Shown piece by piece: positions 34,876 to 46,782 of a stretch of 64,000 nucleotides of DNA. Position 1 is the stretch's first letter; each line of letters opens with the position of its first letter. The position numbers and the translations under genes were made by a program. The stretch covers positions 7,718,001 through 7,782,000 of the forward strand of contig NC_056428.1 in NCBI RefSeq assembly GCF_905147365.1, in the 5' to 3' direction. The stretch comes from Aricia agestis. Lineage: Eukaryota > Arthropoda > Insecta > Lepidoptera > Lycaenidae. Below the pieces are notes generated by a model that worked only from the letters and a program-made list of their open reading frames with translations, ran no database searches and was not told the origin of the DNA.

Positions 34876-35150
34876 TAGACTGCAGAGAGCCTTTTATCGG
34901 TGTATAAGCGTCAAAAGCGTGTAATGTTATGTCCTACTTACTAGGACATAACAAAGGATTCGATCGGCATATTTCATGTAATAAAAGTATTAATTAAAGA
35001 TTTTTGGTGAACATTTATTGCTAGATATTGTTGAGTTTTGTGGTTCCGCTAAATAATAAAACATAAGAATGGTCAAAGAATGCCTCAAACACATGAATCA
35101 AACATTAAATACGTAATTTTTGAATAACGTTTTTTGGGCTTTTCAATCGG
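34876..35150 (+). repeat. Direct repeat, copy 1 (~275 bp)
   Basis: AGAGAGCCTTTTATCGGTGT through TCCTACTTACTAGGACATAA and GTTCCGCTAAATAATAAAAC to CGTTTTTTGGGCTTTTCAA. It matches 35530-35806 with scattered changes and is in the same orientation. Confidence 0.85.
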
Positions 35151-35529
35151 TATTTTTGTAAGCTAAAAAGATAATTTATAAGTTTATTAATCCCTTCTTC
35201 GTGCTATATAAGGCATTAGTGCTAAAAATGTCACATCAATTAATAATTTGGCTATAAAAATTGCATAGCTTTTTACGTGTGTTTACGGATTCTCATCACT
35301 TGAACTATAGTTAATCGATATCATGAAGTAATTGACTTTCTTTCCTGTATAATAATGTGCTTCGAAATAATTGACAAATAGAAATATTTAAGAAAATAAA
35401 CGCACACTACTTGTATGAAAATAAGCACAAAATGGCCACGCGATGACGGGCTAGGACTACATCTATACTATATTACTTAATCTATGGGTCTACGCCTCAA
35501 AGGTTTGACCATTGAGGTACTTTAATACT

Positions 35530-35806
35530 GGAGAGAGCCTTATATCGGTGTATATTATAAGCGTCAAAAGCGTGTAATGTTATGTCCTACTTACTAGGAC
35601 ATAACAAAGGAGTCGGTCTGCATATTTCATGTAATAAAAGTGTTAATAAAGGTTTTTAGTGAACATTTAATGCTAAATATTGTTGAGTTTTGAGGTTCCG
35701 CTAAATAATAAACCATAAGAATGGTCAAAGAATGCCTCAAACACGTGGATTTAACATTAAATACGTATGTTTTGAACAACGTTTTTTGGGCTTTTCAACT
35801 TGCACA
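35530..35806 (+). repeat. Direct repeat, copy 2 (~275 bp)
   Basis: Second copy of the preceding repeat, about 650 bp downstream. Both contain the small palindrome TCCTACTTACTAGGA. Confidence 0.85.
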
Positions 35807-35912
35807 TTTTATTTTTAACAACTTGCAAATATTGTCAACTTGCACATTTTTTCTCGAATCAATATAGTTCTTATATATTTTTATTTCAATTAAAAAAATT
35901 CCCGCCTGTCAT

Positions 35913-35961
35913 GACTTTCTTGACAGACTATAGTTTCATAACTATAGTCTGTCAAGAAAGT
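35913..35961. repeat. Perfect-arm hairpin (~21-bp arms)
   Basis: ACTTTCTTGACAGACTATAG is mirrored by CTATAGTCTGTCAAGAAAGT across a 7-bp loop. The sequence just after it (AAAGTGGCAACATCGTAGTG, TCATCCC) recurs at 40824-40850. Confidence 0.85.
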
Positions 35962-36961
35962 GAAGAAATTAAAAAGTGGCAACATCGTAGTGTCATCCCT
36001 TTTTTCTTATGTCGGCTGTACACTCTCGCTGTCTCGGACCCTCTCGGTCCGGTGTCGGTATTTTGCGCCCGAGACTCGCGTCTCGCGAGGAAAGCGAGCG
36101 CATTACTGTACACTCTCGCGTTTTTCACTACTAGTCGCGCCGCTAGACAGTGCAGAACAGAAAAATAACAATAATAAACGTCGTTGTCAGTCATTATCTG
36201 TGAGAAATAAAATTAAATATAATTACGGTATAGATCTTTGGATTACAATTATATCTTACGATGCATGGTGAATGGTAATCAATGATCATTGATCGTAGAA
36301 TTCGTAGCCGTTTTCGCCATTTTTTTTTCCTAACTCAGTCTCGACCTTTTCCGTATTGTGTACTTGAATGTATATGGTGTATATCTATATAATATACAAA
36401 TACATAAAGTAATATTAGAAGTAAATAGAAAGAAACAGAAGAACTCTAACTAAATAATAACAATAGACTATAAAGAATGACAATAATCCCATGCAATACC
36501 CGGTTCCCCTTGATTCCGTGAATTTCAAACAGTTACACACCTAAAAATCAGTGAGCAAAATGTCTGCCAAATGTTTCTTCATATCCACGAAGTTATAATG
36601 AATCGAATGGGCACAATGAGAACCGTGTGCAAATAACTTAGTAGAGCTTTTTTTATACAACTCCGCCCCATAATAATGCAGACCTATGTCTACACTATGC
36701 ACTTTCATCTTCAATTTTTGTCATCAACTTTCATATTGGCGCATTCATTAATTGAATGCGTCAAGGAACACAACGTCAATATTGTCATTTTTGAAGTTTT
36801 GGACAGGGTCACGCGACGCACGCGCACGGTCGTGGGCACGCCTCAAGTTCGCTGTTGACTGCGCTATAACGCATGCCCTTGACGAACAGAAAAAGGCACA
36901 GTGTGGACAAAGTTAATGTCTCTCTCTTCGAAGTTTCCAAGCTATTTGTGACCATGAACCC

Positions 36962-37129
36962 CAGAGGCATACATCTGCAAATGATTTAATATCCCCTTTT
37001 TTTTTAAGCAACTTCAATCGGCTGCAACGCGAAAACGTAGCGACGAGGCATACATCTGCAAATGATTTAATATCCCCTTTTTTTAAGCAACTTCAATCGG
37101 CTGTAACGCGAAAACTTAGCGACGACTGG
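36962..37129 (+). repeat. Two tandem copies of an ~84-bp unit
   Basis: Unit: GAGGCATACATCTGCAAATG to GCGAAAACGTAGCGACGA. The copies differ in T-tract length and a few bases. No coding content. Confidence 0.9.
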
Positions 37130-37298
37130 ACCAAATCAATTCGTAATGATTACATTCTTTCAGTTGTCAAAACTCTTTCAGTTGTCAAGTTTCAGTTTGA
37201 CAAGTTTTATTATGTCAGCGTGTTCCTAAACTATTACCAGTGTACTGGCCTAATCGCTTAGGCCAATGATCGCTTAGGTTTAAGATATTTAGATTTAT

Positions 37299-37336
37299 GT
37301 CACACTTGACAGTACCAGTGTACTGTCAAGTGTGAC
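37299..37336. repeat. Short hairpin (GTCACACTTGACAGTAC arms)
   Basis: 17-bp perfect arms around a CAGT loop. Confidence 0.85.
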
Positions 37337-37842
37337 TTTGATATTTTTTGGAAACACAACCCATATGTAGTCAGTGATGCCAACCTGCAGATAATTTCAG
37401 ATCGGTGAGGAACCAATAGAAAATCTAGAAGCGCCTATCCTTACGCCATCTAGTTAAGATTGTTAAAATAAAAAAATATAAATGAAAATCCCTCATTGAT
37501 ACAACAAAGCATATAAAGGGACAAATGTCATGAGTGTTGCTATTGCTAAAAAAAAAGTTTCGCCTCCTAGACATTCTTGACGGACTGTACCTCGATTTAA
37601 AACTTGTGCAAATCATATACCTAAATGCTCACAATGAATAAGGAAACAGATGGAGGCGACATAACTACAAAAAAGTGTGGCCGGCGCCATATTGCCAAGA
37701 ACTAAACATGGTGGTCTATAGTGATGGGACACTCGGTGGATATTTGTCGAGGACATCGATAAACTAACATGTTATAAGTGAGCGTCCTGTTATATTATAT
37801 ACATATCATATTGATATCAAAAATGTTTTTTTTTATATTATA

Positions 37843-40041
37843 CAGGGTGTCAAAAGACCGCTTCCGATAACTTCGTGAGGAGATATATCCATTGGTGCAA
37901 GAAATTTTCATGTAATCGCCAGTTTTTAAAATAGTCAAAATTTTCAACACGCAATGTATAATGCGTGCAGTTAATGCGCGATAATATCGCCCGTCGCCGA
38001 TGAATGAAACCCTGGGCCGAGCCGGCCCCCCCGCGCCGCCCGCGCCGAATACCGCGCGCGCGGCTCTGCGCTAGTCATGAGTTAAGACAAAACAGCTGAT
38101 CGTGGTGTGCCCTGTCTGCTTTTATGAAATGCAGTTCGAACTGTGCTAAATGATCCATCTAACTCGATGTAGATTGCAGAGTTATTCAACACTTAACAAA
38201 AGTAATTACAGGAGACATTCCAATTCTTTAAACACTTTTTATTGCACTGTTTAAACCGCACTATCGTCTATCGACGACGATGTTCACCTGTTCCTTAAAG
38301 CATCGCACATTCATCGGACGTATCTTGTCACGGCCCGTTATTAATTACAAACATAAAAAAAAATAGTTAACAATACACAAAACAAGCAATAATATGACAA
38401 CATCTAAACGTAAAATTACAAAACTTAAACAAAAACGTCACAGTACCTACACCAGCACGGCGCGTGTTAGACAGCCGACTGAACAAAATTGAAGAAAAAA
38501 CTTTGTAAAATAATAGGGATGTATCCCTGTGCAATGTGAATATTTTGAGTAATCGATAATTTTTTTATCGATAAATCGTATTAATTGTTTTACATACGAG
38601 TACGTATTGATTACTGTCAAACTAAAAATAAACAAATACCTTCTCAATATTAAGAAAAGCGACAATAATTAAAAGTTATTTAATTAATTAGGTATTAAAG
38701 TATTTTAGACGCGCATAACGCGTACCACGGTATAACAATCACTTTATCACGGTAATGTAGGTATCGAATTTAAAAAATGAGATGAGATCTACTAAATAAT
38801 AGTTATAATTTTTATTATTTAATGGTAATTTAAATATCGACTAAATAGTATTGAATTTATAGGGTACAACACTTAGATTGTCCTTGAAATGGATTAGCGA
38901 CACGTGCGACGTGCACCTGCAGAGCGGCGCGCTTTGTCGGCGCCGCGATCAAAGCAAGCCGCCGTTCGGTGTCTTTTGACTACTTCCGAAAGTCGATACA
39001 CGACGAACATTATTTCAAAAATTAAAATAGATTTTTTAATTTAGTAGCCATTTGAGCATTGAGGTAATAGGTTGTTAGAGTTGTTAGAAGATAAGTTTAA
39101 TTTTTTAATAATTACTTCAAGTATCAAAACGTGGTAGTATTGTGTAAAGTGTTAATAATTGATTATTATTTCAGTTGTAATAAAATACTTTGTGGTGTGA
39201 TTGTGAGTGACATTTCGTTAACGAGAAGTTTTTTTGACGTTCTTGGTGGTGACTGGTCTTATTGCTTGGTGTTAAGGACTATTTTCAAAATGCATAAAGA
39301 AGTAAGAACACTTGAACTCAACATTTTTCACGTAAGTTAATTGCCAGTTTTATGTATGAGGTTTTTTCGTGTATCATCTGTTATTTCGATTGATAAGTGA
39401 CGATTGCGGATAAACAGTTCATCCGCATAGGTTTCGTTACTTACGATGAACTTTTTAACTAGTCTAATAATCTTAGAAGTTTGCCATACTGTCGTAAGTT
39501 GTTACACATGCACAGACAGTTACTTACAGTTTTCTACATGAGCTACCATTAAACTCTTAACACTGCAAGTAGCTTAGATGAGAGGTCAGAGGTCAGAGTT
39601 CTAAGTTCCACGTCATGGTGACCTTCATGGGTTTGAAATTGAAAAGACATACATTAGGGTTTCTGTGTGTTCTGTCGTAAGTCGTAACTCGTAGTGTATC
39701 GTCATTCGTCGCATACGACCTTTCGACTTAGCGTGCGTAGGGCGGAGCTAACAGCTGATTAACGCGGTCAACGTTCTCGGGTTTGTACTCGGAACACGAG
39801 AACGTTTACCGCGCGCTTGCAAATGCTTATTGGGGTAAAAATCATAAAATTTAAAAAAATATTTTAAAATATTTTTCTATGTGGTTTATTATCATGTTTA
39901 AAGGGTTTCAATTATAAAAAAATAAAGAATAAAAAATTTAAAAAATTAAAAAAAAAAATTAAAAAAAAATACATATTCGTAATCAGAAAATGTAGTATAA
40001 TCATACCCCAAAGTTATCGGAAGTGGTCTTATTACACCCTG
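37843..40041. mobile_element. 2.2-kb element with CAGGGTGT ends and TA target duplication
   Basis: The left end, CAGGGTGTCAAAAGACCGCT then TCCGATAACTT, and the right end (complement CAGGGTGTAATAAGACCACT then TCCGATAACTT) are flanked by TA (37841-37842 and 40042-40043). This fits a Tc1/mariner-like structure. No transposase with recognisable catalytic motifs is present. The interior includes GC-rich patches near both ends (37985-38080 and 39720-39830) and AT-rich unique-looking sequence. Confidence 0.75.
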
Positions 40042-40045
40042 TATA

Positions 40046-40121
40046 AAAAAAATATCATTTTTGCCTATTTTGTCTCTATGTATTATAGTACATAGAGACA
40101 AAATAGGCAAATATATTTTTT
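40046..40121. repeat. Hairpin abutting the previous element
   Basis: TTGCCTATTTTGTCTCTATG and its complement CATAGAGACAAAATAGGCAA pair, with flanking A/T tracts extending the stem. It begins within 5 bp of the TA duplication. Confidence 0.8.
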
Positions 40122-40363
40122 TTTATATAGGGACCTCCTTAATTTTAATAAAACTATTTAATTTATTTTAAGTTTATTAATTATTATTTAAGTTGCCTTT
40201 ATTGATATCGGGCAAAAATTACCAAAAAATTGGGCAAATACTAGTTGTACTCGTGCACGAAGTGTTTACAATTTATTTTAATTTTACCATCAATTATTAT
40301 TATTATTAAAGTATGTATACAACTGAGTATTTTGTGAACATTTCAAGTGCCTATTTTTTTCAC

Positions 40364-40760
40364 AATATATCGAGACCGATATTGATATTTTTTCAAATAT
40401 CGATGTATCGATATATCGATATTTTCTTTCAATTTCGACATCCCTATAATACGACACTTTGACAGTTTATGTACCTCGGAGAACCGGAACATAAAATGGC
40501 GGACCGGCCACAGTATTTTGATTTGGTAGAGACCATTATGCCGAGTCCACTTATAAAAGTCAATGAATGCTCACCAGCAACGAAAACTATTTATACATAG
40601 GTACCTACTCTATAATTCTGTCTATTGTGCCAGCAGCGCTCCCGTTAGGGATGTCGAAAATGAAAGAAAATATCGATATATCGATACATCGATATTTAAA
40701 AAAATATCAATATCGGTCTCGATATATCGCGAAAAAAATATCGATATATCGGTAAAATTT
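40364..40760. repeat. ATCGATAT-rich inverted repeat
   Basis: ATATCGAGACCGATATTGAT through ATCGATGTATCGATATATCG to TTTCGACATCCCT (40364-40447) is repeated inverted at 40646-40740 (AGGGATGTCGAAAATGAAAG onward). The arms are dense in TATCGATA words, which match the DREF-binding consensus known in insects; here they are more likely transposon ends. Similar words recur at 38550-38580 and 42595-42695. Confidence 0.7.
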
Positions 40761-41054
40761 TTCGACCAATTTGCTTTTTTTTCAATTAATTTACAGTACG
40801 TCAAAAAAGTGAAGATATTTAAAAGTGGTAACATCGTAGTTTCATCCCTTTTTTCTAAAGCTGTTATTCCATTTGACTTAATTTAGACATCTAAATGATT
40901 TAGTAACTAAATTTAGTCAAGTGAAATAACATTTAGAAAGCTAGGATCCTAATTAGAGTACTAAATCGGAAAAAGTGTGGCTTCTGACTGCTAAATCTGT
41001 ATTAAAGTCAATATATATTATGTTATACGATCTGGAATCCATTCGTTTATAATT

Positions 41055-42220
41055 CACTAGCGGCCCGCCCCGGCTTCGTACGGGTGGACATTGATTTTTA
41101 AATATTTTTTTTTCAATCTTTTTTCTTAGTCAATCTTTATGTTAAGCAGAACGTTTACACTATTTAGCCTGTAACTACTATATTATAATTATTATATACA
41201 TTTTTATTGTATTTTTTATTTTATTTTAAGTGTTATGTTTGATTATTTTATCCTTACCTACAGAAGATACTATTATTTATACTATTTTGCAATTTCTAAA
41301 TGTACTTATTTTTTTTGTTTAAAGTATTTTATGTTTTTTTTGTAGTTTTATGCTTTATTATTTTATGCTTACCTACATACGTAAAAGATTCCATTAAAAT
41401 TGGGTAAAGCTTCCCTGTAAACGATATTTGATGTTGTTTTATTTGAGTATCATTCAAAACGTAATGAATTAATGAAGCAAGGGATAATGAATATTATCCC
41501 ATCAATGAAGCGGCACCCGGCTGTCGCATAACTATTATATTATAAATATATTGTGTCTGCTATTCCCATGATCGAGGTAATAATAATTAATATTTACGTG
41601 GACTCTCCAAACGAGCACACCCGCGCGGCGCGCCTTGCCGACGCCCAATTCGCAACGTGCAGCAGAAATCGTAATATTTTAATTTCGCCATAACATTGAA
41701 ACCAAACGTCCAATTTTAATCATTCACAGACCAAATATTATCTACATTAACTGTACTTAGTAATGAAATACTTTATTTTGATAAGAATTAATGCCATGAG
41801 CAAAATAAAGGCATTTAAATATAGTCCAAAAACATTTCAAGATTTTTTAATAAAAAAATGGTTATTGTGCCTAATAGTAACATAGATAGGTATAGTGTGT
41901 CACGGACTTTTTTGTAGATATTTATAATTTAAAAGATCTACAATTACTTAGAACATTTTATGGTTCTATCTTTTATAGTTTAGGCAGCGTACGCGAAAAA
42001 AGTAACATTTCTGGTTGATTTTTTACACCTTGCGTCCGAAAATCCCAAATATCTTACGGAACCCTATTTTTTTCCAAAATAAAATTTAGCCTATGTTCAG
42101 CAGAATCAATGTAGGATTCCAATGGTAAAATAATCTTTCAAATCGGTCCAGTAGTTTCGGAGCCTATTCAAGACAAACAAACAATCAAATCTTTCCTCTT
42201 TATTATCCTCGTAGTGTAGA
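41055..42220. repeat. Interspersed repeat bounded by CGGCCCGCCCCGGCTTCG and CGGTCCAGTAGTTTCGGAG
   Basis: The opening CGGCCCGCCCCGGCTTCGTA and the closing AAATCGGTCCAGTAGTTTCG with GACAAACAAACAATC are ends of a repeat common in Lepidoptera. The closing end recurs at 53600-53697 and a relic of the opening end at 45155-45190. The interior is AT-rich without a preserved frame. It may be a composite. Confidence 0.5.
41489..41575 (+). repeat. Dispersed repeat, copy 3
   Basis: ATCCCATCAATGAAGCGGCA to CTATTCCCATGATCGAGGT, related to 3158-3240 and missing a few bases. Confidence 0.5.
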
Positions 42221-42338
42221 TAATTTTTCGTGGAGCAAAAATTCTTTCAATCATTTTTCCGCCTTTTATTTATTTTAATTTTCATTGAGCCAAGAGCTAA
42301 GCCTATGAGAAGACCAATTTTTTGTTGCTTTGACAGAA

Positions 42339-42537
42339 CTGCGGGGCTAAAATGGTCACATTCAACAATTCCTCTCAATCAATTCAGCAAATGAATTGTC
42401 AAAACTGTCAAACTGACAAATGTCAAATTAGTACAAATTAGTAGGCATGAATTGCAAGCAGACTTGCATTTTGCAAAAAATGAATCATATTATGATTAAT
42501 AACATGATTCTCCAATGCGACCACTTTAGCCCCGCAG
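42339..42537. mobile_element. 199-bp MITE with CTGCGGGGCTAAAATGGTC ends
   Basis: The left end CTGCGGGGCTAAAATGGTCA and right end GACCACTTTAGCCCCGCAG are inverted copies. It lies 260 bp upstream of the LENG1 start. Flanking duplications are not clear. Confidence 0.75.
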
Positions 42538-42797
42538 GACCCATTAAGAAGACGTCTGGCCAAAATCGCAACGAAAATATATTTTTTGATACAATTTCGA
42601 TATAAGATATTTGATATCGATATATCGTAACAAAATATATCGCCCAAAAATATCAATACCGTATATCAAATTGAAAATATCGATAAGTCGATATTTATTC
42701 GAAAATTGACAAGCCTAGCTGATAGCTCCCGTCAATGTCACCCACGTTCAAATAAATAAAGCCTTGTCGAACTATAAAAGTTTTTACTTTAATAAAA

Positions 42798-43750
42798 ATG
42801 AATATTCTTCCAAAAAAACGGTGTGTACTCATATTGCAGTCTATTTCACCAATACGTACATTTTTTACTATAAAATAATCTTTAAACTAACACCTTTTTC
42901 CAATTTCAGTTGGCATGTAAGAACTAAAGAAAATATAGCTAGAGTTAGAAGAGATGAAGCTGAAGCTGCAGAAAAAGAACGTCAGGAATTACTAAGAATT
43001 GAAGCTGCCAATAGGGAAGCTCGGCTTAATGTATTAAAACAAAAAAGAAAAAAAGAATTGGCTGAAAAGGATGTGCACGTACCTGACAAAAATGATACAC
43101 CCATTGAACATATTAATCTATTTTCTGATTTGGAACATGCGGTTAAAACGACAAACAAAGATCACGATAGTGAAATAAAAGAAAAGAAAGAAGATTATGA
43201 GAAAAAGATTGGATATTTGACATATTTAGGTCAAGATACAAATGAAGCATTGGGAAAGAAAAATTGGTATGAACTACCTCCTGAAACATCAAGATTTTGT
43301 CGCCCTGATACAGTAAAAGATACGTATGATAAACTTGTTCTCAAAGATGAGGAGGGCAAGCCAAAAAAAGTCAAGTTGGATGAGAAAGATGGAGAAATTG
43401 GCTGGAGGTCAAAACAAAGGCTCGACCCTATTCACATGTTTAAAAAGAAAGATGGCTGTAGTTCTAAATCACTGAAAGACAAATCTAAACATCATATCAC
43501 AAAAGAAAAACTTTTAGAAAAAGGAAATTTTAAAAGTCACAAACATACCAATAATAATGCAATAAGTAAATTAGAGAAACTAAGAGAAGCGCGTCTAAAG
43601 AGAGAAATGGAAGAAAAATATAGAACAGAAATGTTTCTTAAGAATTTAGGTGGTGGAGATGCAAATAAAGAAAAGGAGAAACCTAAACAATTAGTACCAA
43701 AATATAACTCACAGTTCAACCCAGAATTTGCAAGACAAAACTTTAGATAA
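42798..43750 (+). CDS. LENG1: LENG1 homologue (CIR N-terminal domain), 2 coding exons
   Basis: Exon 1 (42798-42820) encodes MNILPKK plus a split codon; an 89-bp GT-AG intron follows; exon 2 is 42910-43750. Joined, the protein is 287 aa and starts MNILPKKRWHVRTKENIARV, the family signature (CIR_N domain, residues ~8-45), then a charged coiled coil (~20-65) with EAEAAEKERQELLRIEAANR. Mid-protein YLTYLGQDT and WYELPPE are further landmarks; the C-terminus is lysine-rich. Known only as a conserved, probably spliceosome-associated nuclear protein. The exon 2 frame stays open through the intron back to 42764, but that reading loses the conserved start. Intron retention would shift the frame. Confidence 0.93.
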
Positions 43751-44409
43751 ATGATGATGGGCAAAAATGTATGGGTTCTGGTATAGGGCTCAACAAGAAT
43801 TGTTTATTTTTTGGCAGGTATACCCACAAATTATAATTTATCGCTGTTTCGTCTGTTTCCAATTGTTTTTCTTTTAGTAGAGACAGCGAATGTAAACGGA
43901 TTAATAGTTCGTTTCAAGTATTTAGAAGTGATTATGTGTACAAACAGAAATGGAAGCTAAGTGACTTATTTTTATCAGGTGTTGTAAACCTTTGGCTATT
44001 TTGATTAATTTATTTTCATTTTATTGTAGAACGGGATATTACATGCGAGTCATGTATAAGGCCAAAAAATATATCTACTTTTTATAGCATTTTATACACA
44101 TTGTATAAGTTGTATAAGTTGTAGTTTTTGAACAAACAAATAAACATTGTATAAGTTGTAGTTTTTGAATGAAATATCTAAATTCAACCAATCAATCAAA
44201 AAGGATTCAATACTAATAATAATAAAACAGATTCAATCCACAAGCTTTTGTTGATTTCTATAATATTCAATATTATAATATTACAGTATACTTTTATTTT
44301 ATTTATAGTGTAGCTGTCTATGCTACGCTACTCAATACTATATAAATTTTCTTTTTTTAGTAACACCATGCAATAACAAGAAAGTATGTATAGAGTGTTT
44401 GTGTAAAAT
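43751..44409 (+). other. LENG1 3' UTR and flank
   Basis: No gene frame. AATAAA occurs at 44221-44226 and earlier as AAATAAAC near 44140; either could end the transcript. A short direct duplication (ATTGTATAAGTTGTAGTTTT, near 44100-44170) is present. Confidence 0.45.
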
Positions 44410-45110
44410 AAAATAAAATAAAAATTGTTTTATTACTGAATAAATTTGAATCAAATATTTTCAGAATGTTGAACTACATGTTGCCTACCACCGGTTTGGG
44501 AACTAACCCGGCGAGAAGAACCGGCGTAAGAAACTCGCACGGGGCCACTTTTTAGTAAAAAAGTGGAAAATTTGTCTTAAAAAAATAAAATTTACAATGT
44601 AAATAACTTAATCTATACAATATGAATACACAATTGTAAGTCACATATAATAAATGTAGCAGCCTTGCAAACAGCCATCCTACTCCCAAGATGTGCTATC
44701 GTTTAGAAAATTGTTGACCGTATAGTAGGCTTTGGCACACAAACGTTCTTTAATTATTTTTTTTAAATTTATTAATTGATAGATTTTGAACGTTTTCCGG
44801 GATTTTATTGTAAAGGCGTACACATTGACCTTTAAAAGATTTACTTATTTTGCTAAGTCTGATCACTAGTATTTCCAGATTGTGCCTATTTCTAGTGTTT
44901 CTACCGTGACTATCACTTTTAGTTTTAAATTTAGTTAAATTCTTTCTAACATACAATACATTATCCAAAATGTATTGAGAAGCAACAGTTAGGATACCAA
45001 TTTCTTTAAATTTTTCTCTCAGAGATTCAAAAGCTGACATTTTATAAATTGAGCGTATAGCTCGCTTCTGCAGCACGAAAATTGTATTTATGTCGGCAGC
45101 GTTTCCCTTC
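44410..45110 (-). mobile_element. 3' fragment of a non-LTR retrotransposon
   Basis: The minus frame from about 45080 to 44750 gives LQKRAIRSIYKMSAFESLRE, ILTVASQYILDNVLYVRKN and RLYNKIPENVQNLSINKFK. This is the usual C-terminal end of Jockey/CR1-type polyproteins in insects. Below it lies a 3' UTR with CCGGCGAGAAGAACCGGCGT-type sequence and a TTTTA-repeat tail near 44405-44425. 5' truncated. Confidence 0.8.
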
Positions 45111-45435
45111 CGTGTGTGTATGTATGTGAGTAAAAAAACATTAGAAGTGTTTGTTTCATACCCGTGCTTAGCAGGGGCGGGCTGCTAGTTAATTATAAGA
45201 ATAAATTGTGTTGATGTGAGATTTTGCTGGTGTTGGCGTTATATATTTATAAAATAATTCGGTGGCCATATTAATCACCAATTGAAAATGTTTAGGACTC
45301 CAGAAGTGTAAGTTTTTATGCAATATCCTAAAACTAACACTGTACACGTAAAATTCGTGACAAATAAAGCCACTTTCATATTGAGGGGAAACCTGGCGAA
45401 CGTCTGTACGGTATGCATGTGTTTGGAATTTCTAG

Positions 45436-45607
45436 GACAAAATGCCGAGAAAATTAAACGAAGAGGATGCTTTAAAATTTGTACAACTTTATATGGAGCT
45501 AGAATGCTTGTGGGATAAGCGTTGTGATTCATACAAAAAAAAAAACAAATGCGCGCTTTGGCACTAGAACAACTTCGTGCCGGAATGAATATAAAAAAAA
45601 GAATCGT
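45436..45607 (+). pseudogene. MADF-domain remnant with frameshift in an A run
   Basis: MPRKLNEEDALKFVQLYMEL then ECLWDKRCDSYK reads like the first half of a MADF DNA-binding domain. After the A11-12 tract at 45534-45545 the sequence resumes in another frame (MRALALEQLRAGMNIKKRI), as a MADF helix would. It could be from the second ORF of a PIF/Harbinger element or a gene fragment. No flanking exons found. Confidence 0.6.
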
Positions 45608-46189
45608 TTCGTTTTCTTTTTCTCTAGTAAATACATATTTCAATCGACTCTTCTGTTAATAGTTCGCAGATGTTCCATAAAAAAAAATCTTTTTCAACAG
45701 ACTTTGCCGTGAACTCATTATTTTTTTAACTGCAAACGTGTGGACACCCAAAGGAAAATCCGTGAATGCGATGGCTTTGTCTAAACAAAAGGGGCCAGGC
45801 CAGTAGTGGCTTCTGCATGACTGCCGCCAAGATTATTTGCTCTGTGTAAACTATACTTTCGACTTTATCAAAGGTTTCACTTTAGACCAATTATGGGAGG
45901 CTTATATGGCCATACTCAGAGTGGAACATTAATTGTTGCGTTTGCATTAATTAGTTAAATGTGATTAATTCAAAATTTTGACATAAGCCCAATACATTAT
46001 CTGTCAAACTCTTCATTAAATTGAAGGTTAATCATAATTAAATGTCTCTGAGTACGGCGCGGCGGTAAGACAATTTGGGGCTGGATTGCTACTGAATTAT
46101 TGTTACCAGATGCTGGAATACAATTATTCAGTGTGTTCCAGTGGATACTGTTGTACTTACATTATGTAATTATTTTGTTATCGTAGCAC

Positions 46190-46262
46190 CTCCATTGTGG
46201 GTATCGCAGACACAATAGATTTTCAATTGTTACAGCAGCCTGCTGCTGGGGATCGATGGGTT
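46190..46262 (-). repeat. Dispersed repeat, copy 4, inverted
   Basis: ACCTCCATTGTGGGTATCGC to CTGGGGATCGATGGGTT is the complement of the copy at 3158-3240. Confidence 0.6.
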
Positions 46263-46782
46263 AAATGAAACATTATATCATAAACAATAGTTTACTTAGA
46301 AAATATGACTTATAAATATATTAGAGATAAATAAATATTTTATTATTTAAAATTGTTTTAACATAAAAATTTAAAATTTTATTAGTTATTTGCTGTTAAG
46401 GTGACATTCATGTCAGGAGCAATTTATGTCGGTTCTCCGATCCTCGCAGCAAGTGATCTTCAAAAAATTAATTAAAATGCTACTTCGTGACCTTGCTATA
46501 AAATATATAAATCCTTGTTATTATCCCTGTTAACTACCACTTTCGAGAATTTTCACAGAGGTAATTGTTCGTCTTATGAAAATGAAGCTACTCACAAAAA
46601 ATTAGCTTGATAGTACTAAAAAAAAGGTGTTCTAGGGGAACCTAGACTAGTCGCCCAGCATAGTGAAGGAGACGAAGTAATATCTCCCTCTCTCCTTTCT
46701 CTACCTGCTGCGAAAATGTAATATGTATGTGTGCCTTATGTTTAATTCCAACTTCTGGACACTCGGTATACAACCAGCTATT

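Noticed and set aside
38260..38350. Minus-strand frame ending CFKEQVNIVVDRR before an AATAAA
   Set aside because: Too short, no matching acceptor or upstream exon, and inside a transposon-like element.
39131..39340. 69-aa plus frame in the 2.2-kb element
   Set aside because: No domain and no downstream exon found; kept only as a speculative cargo signal.
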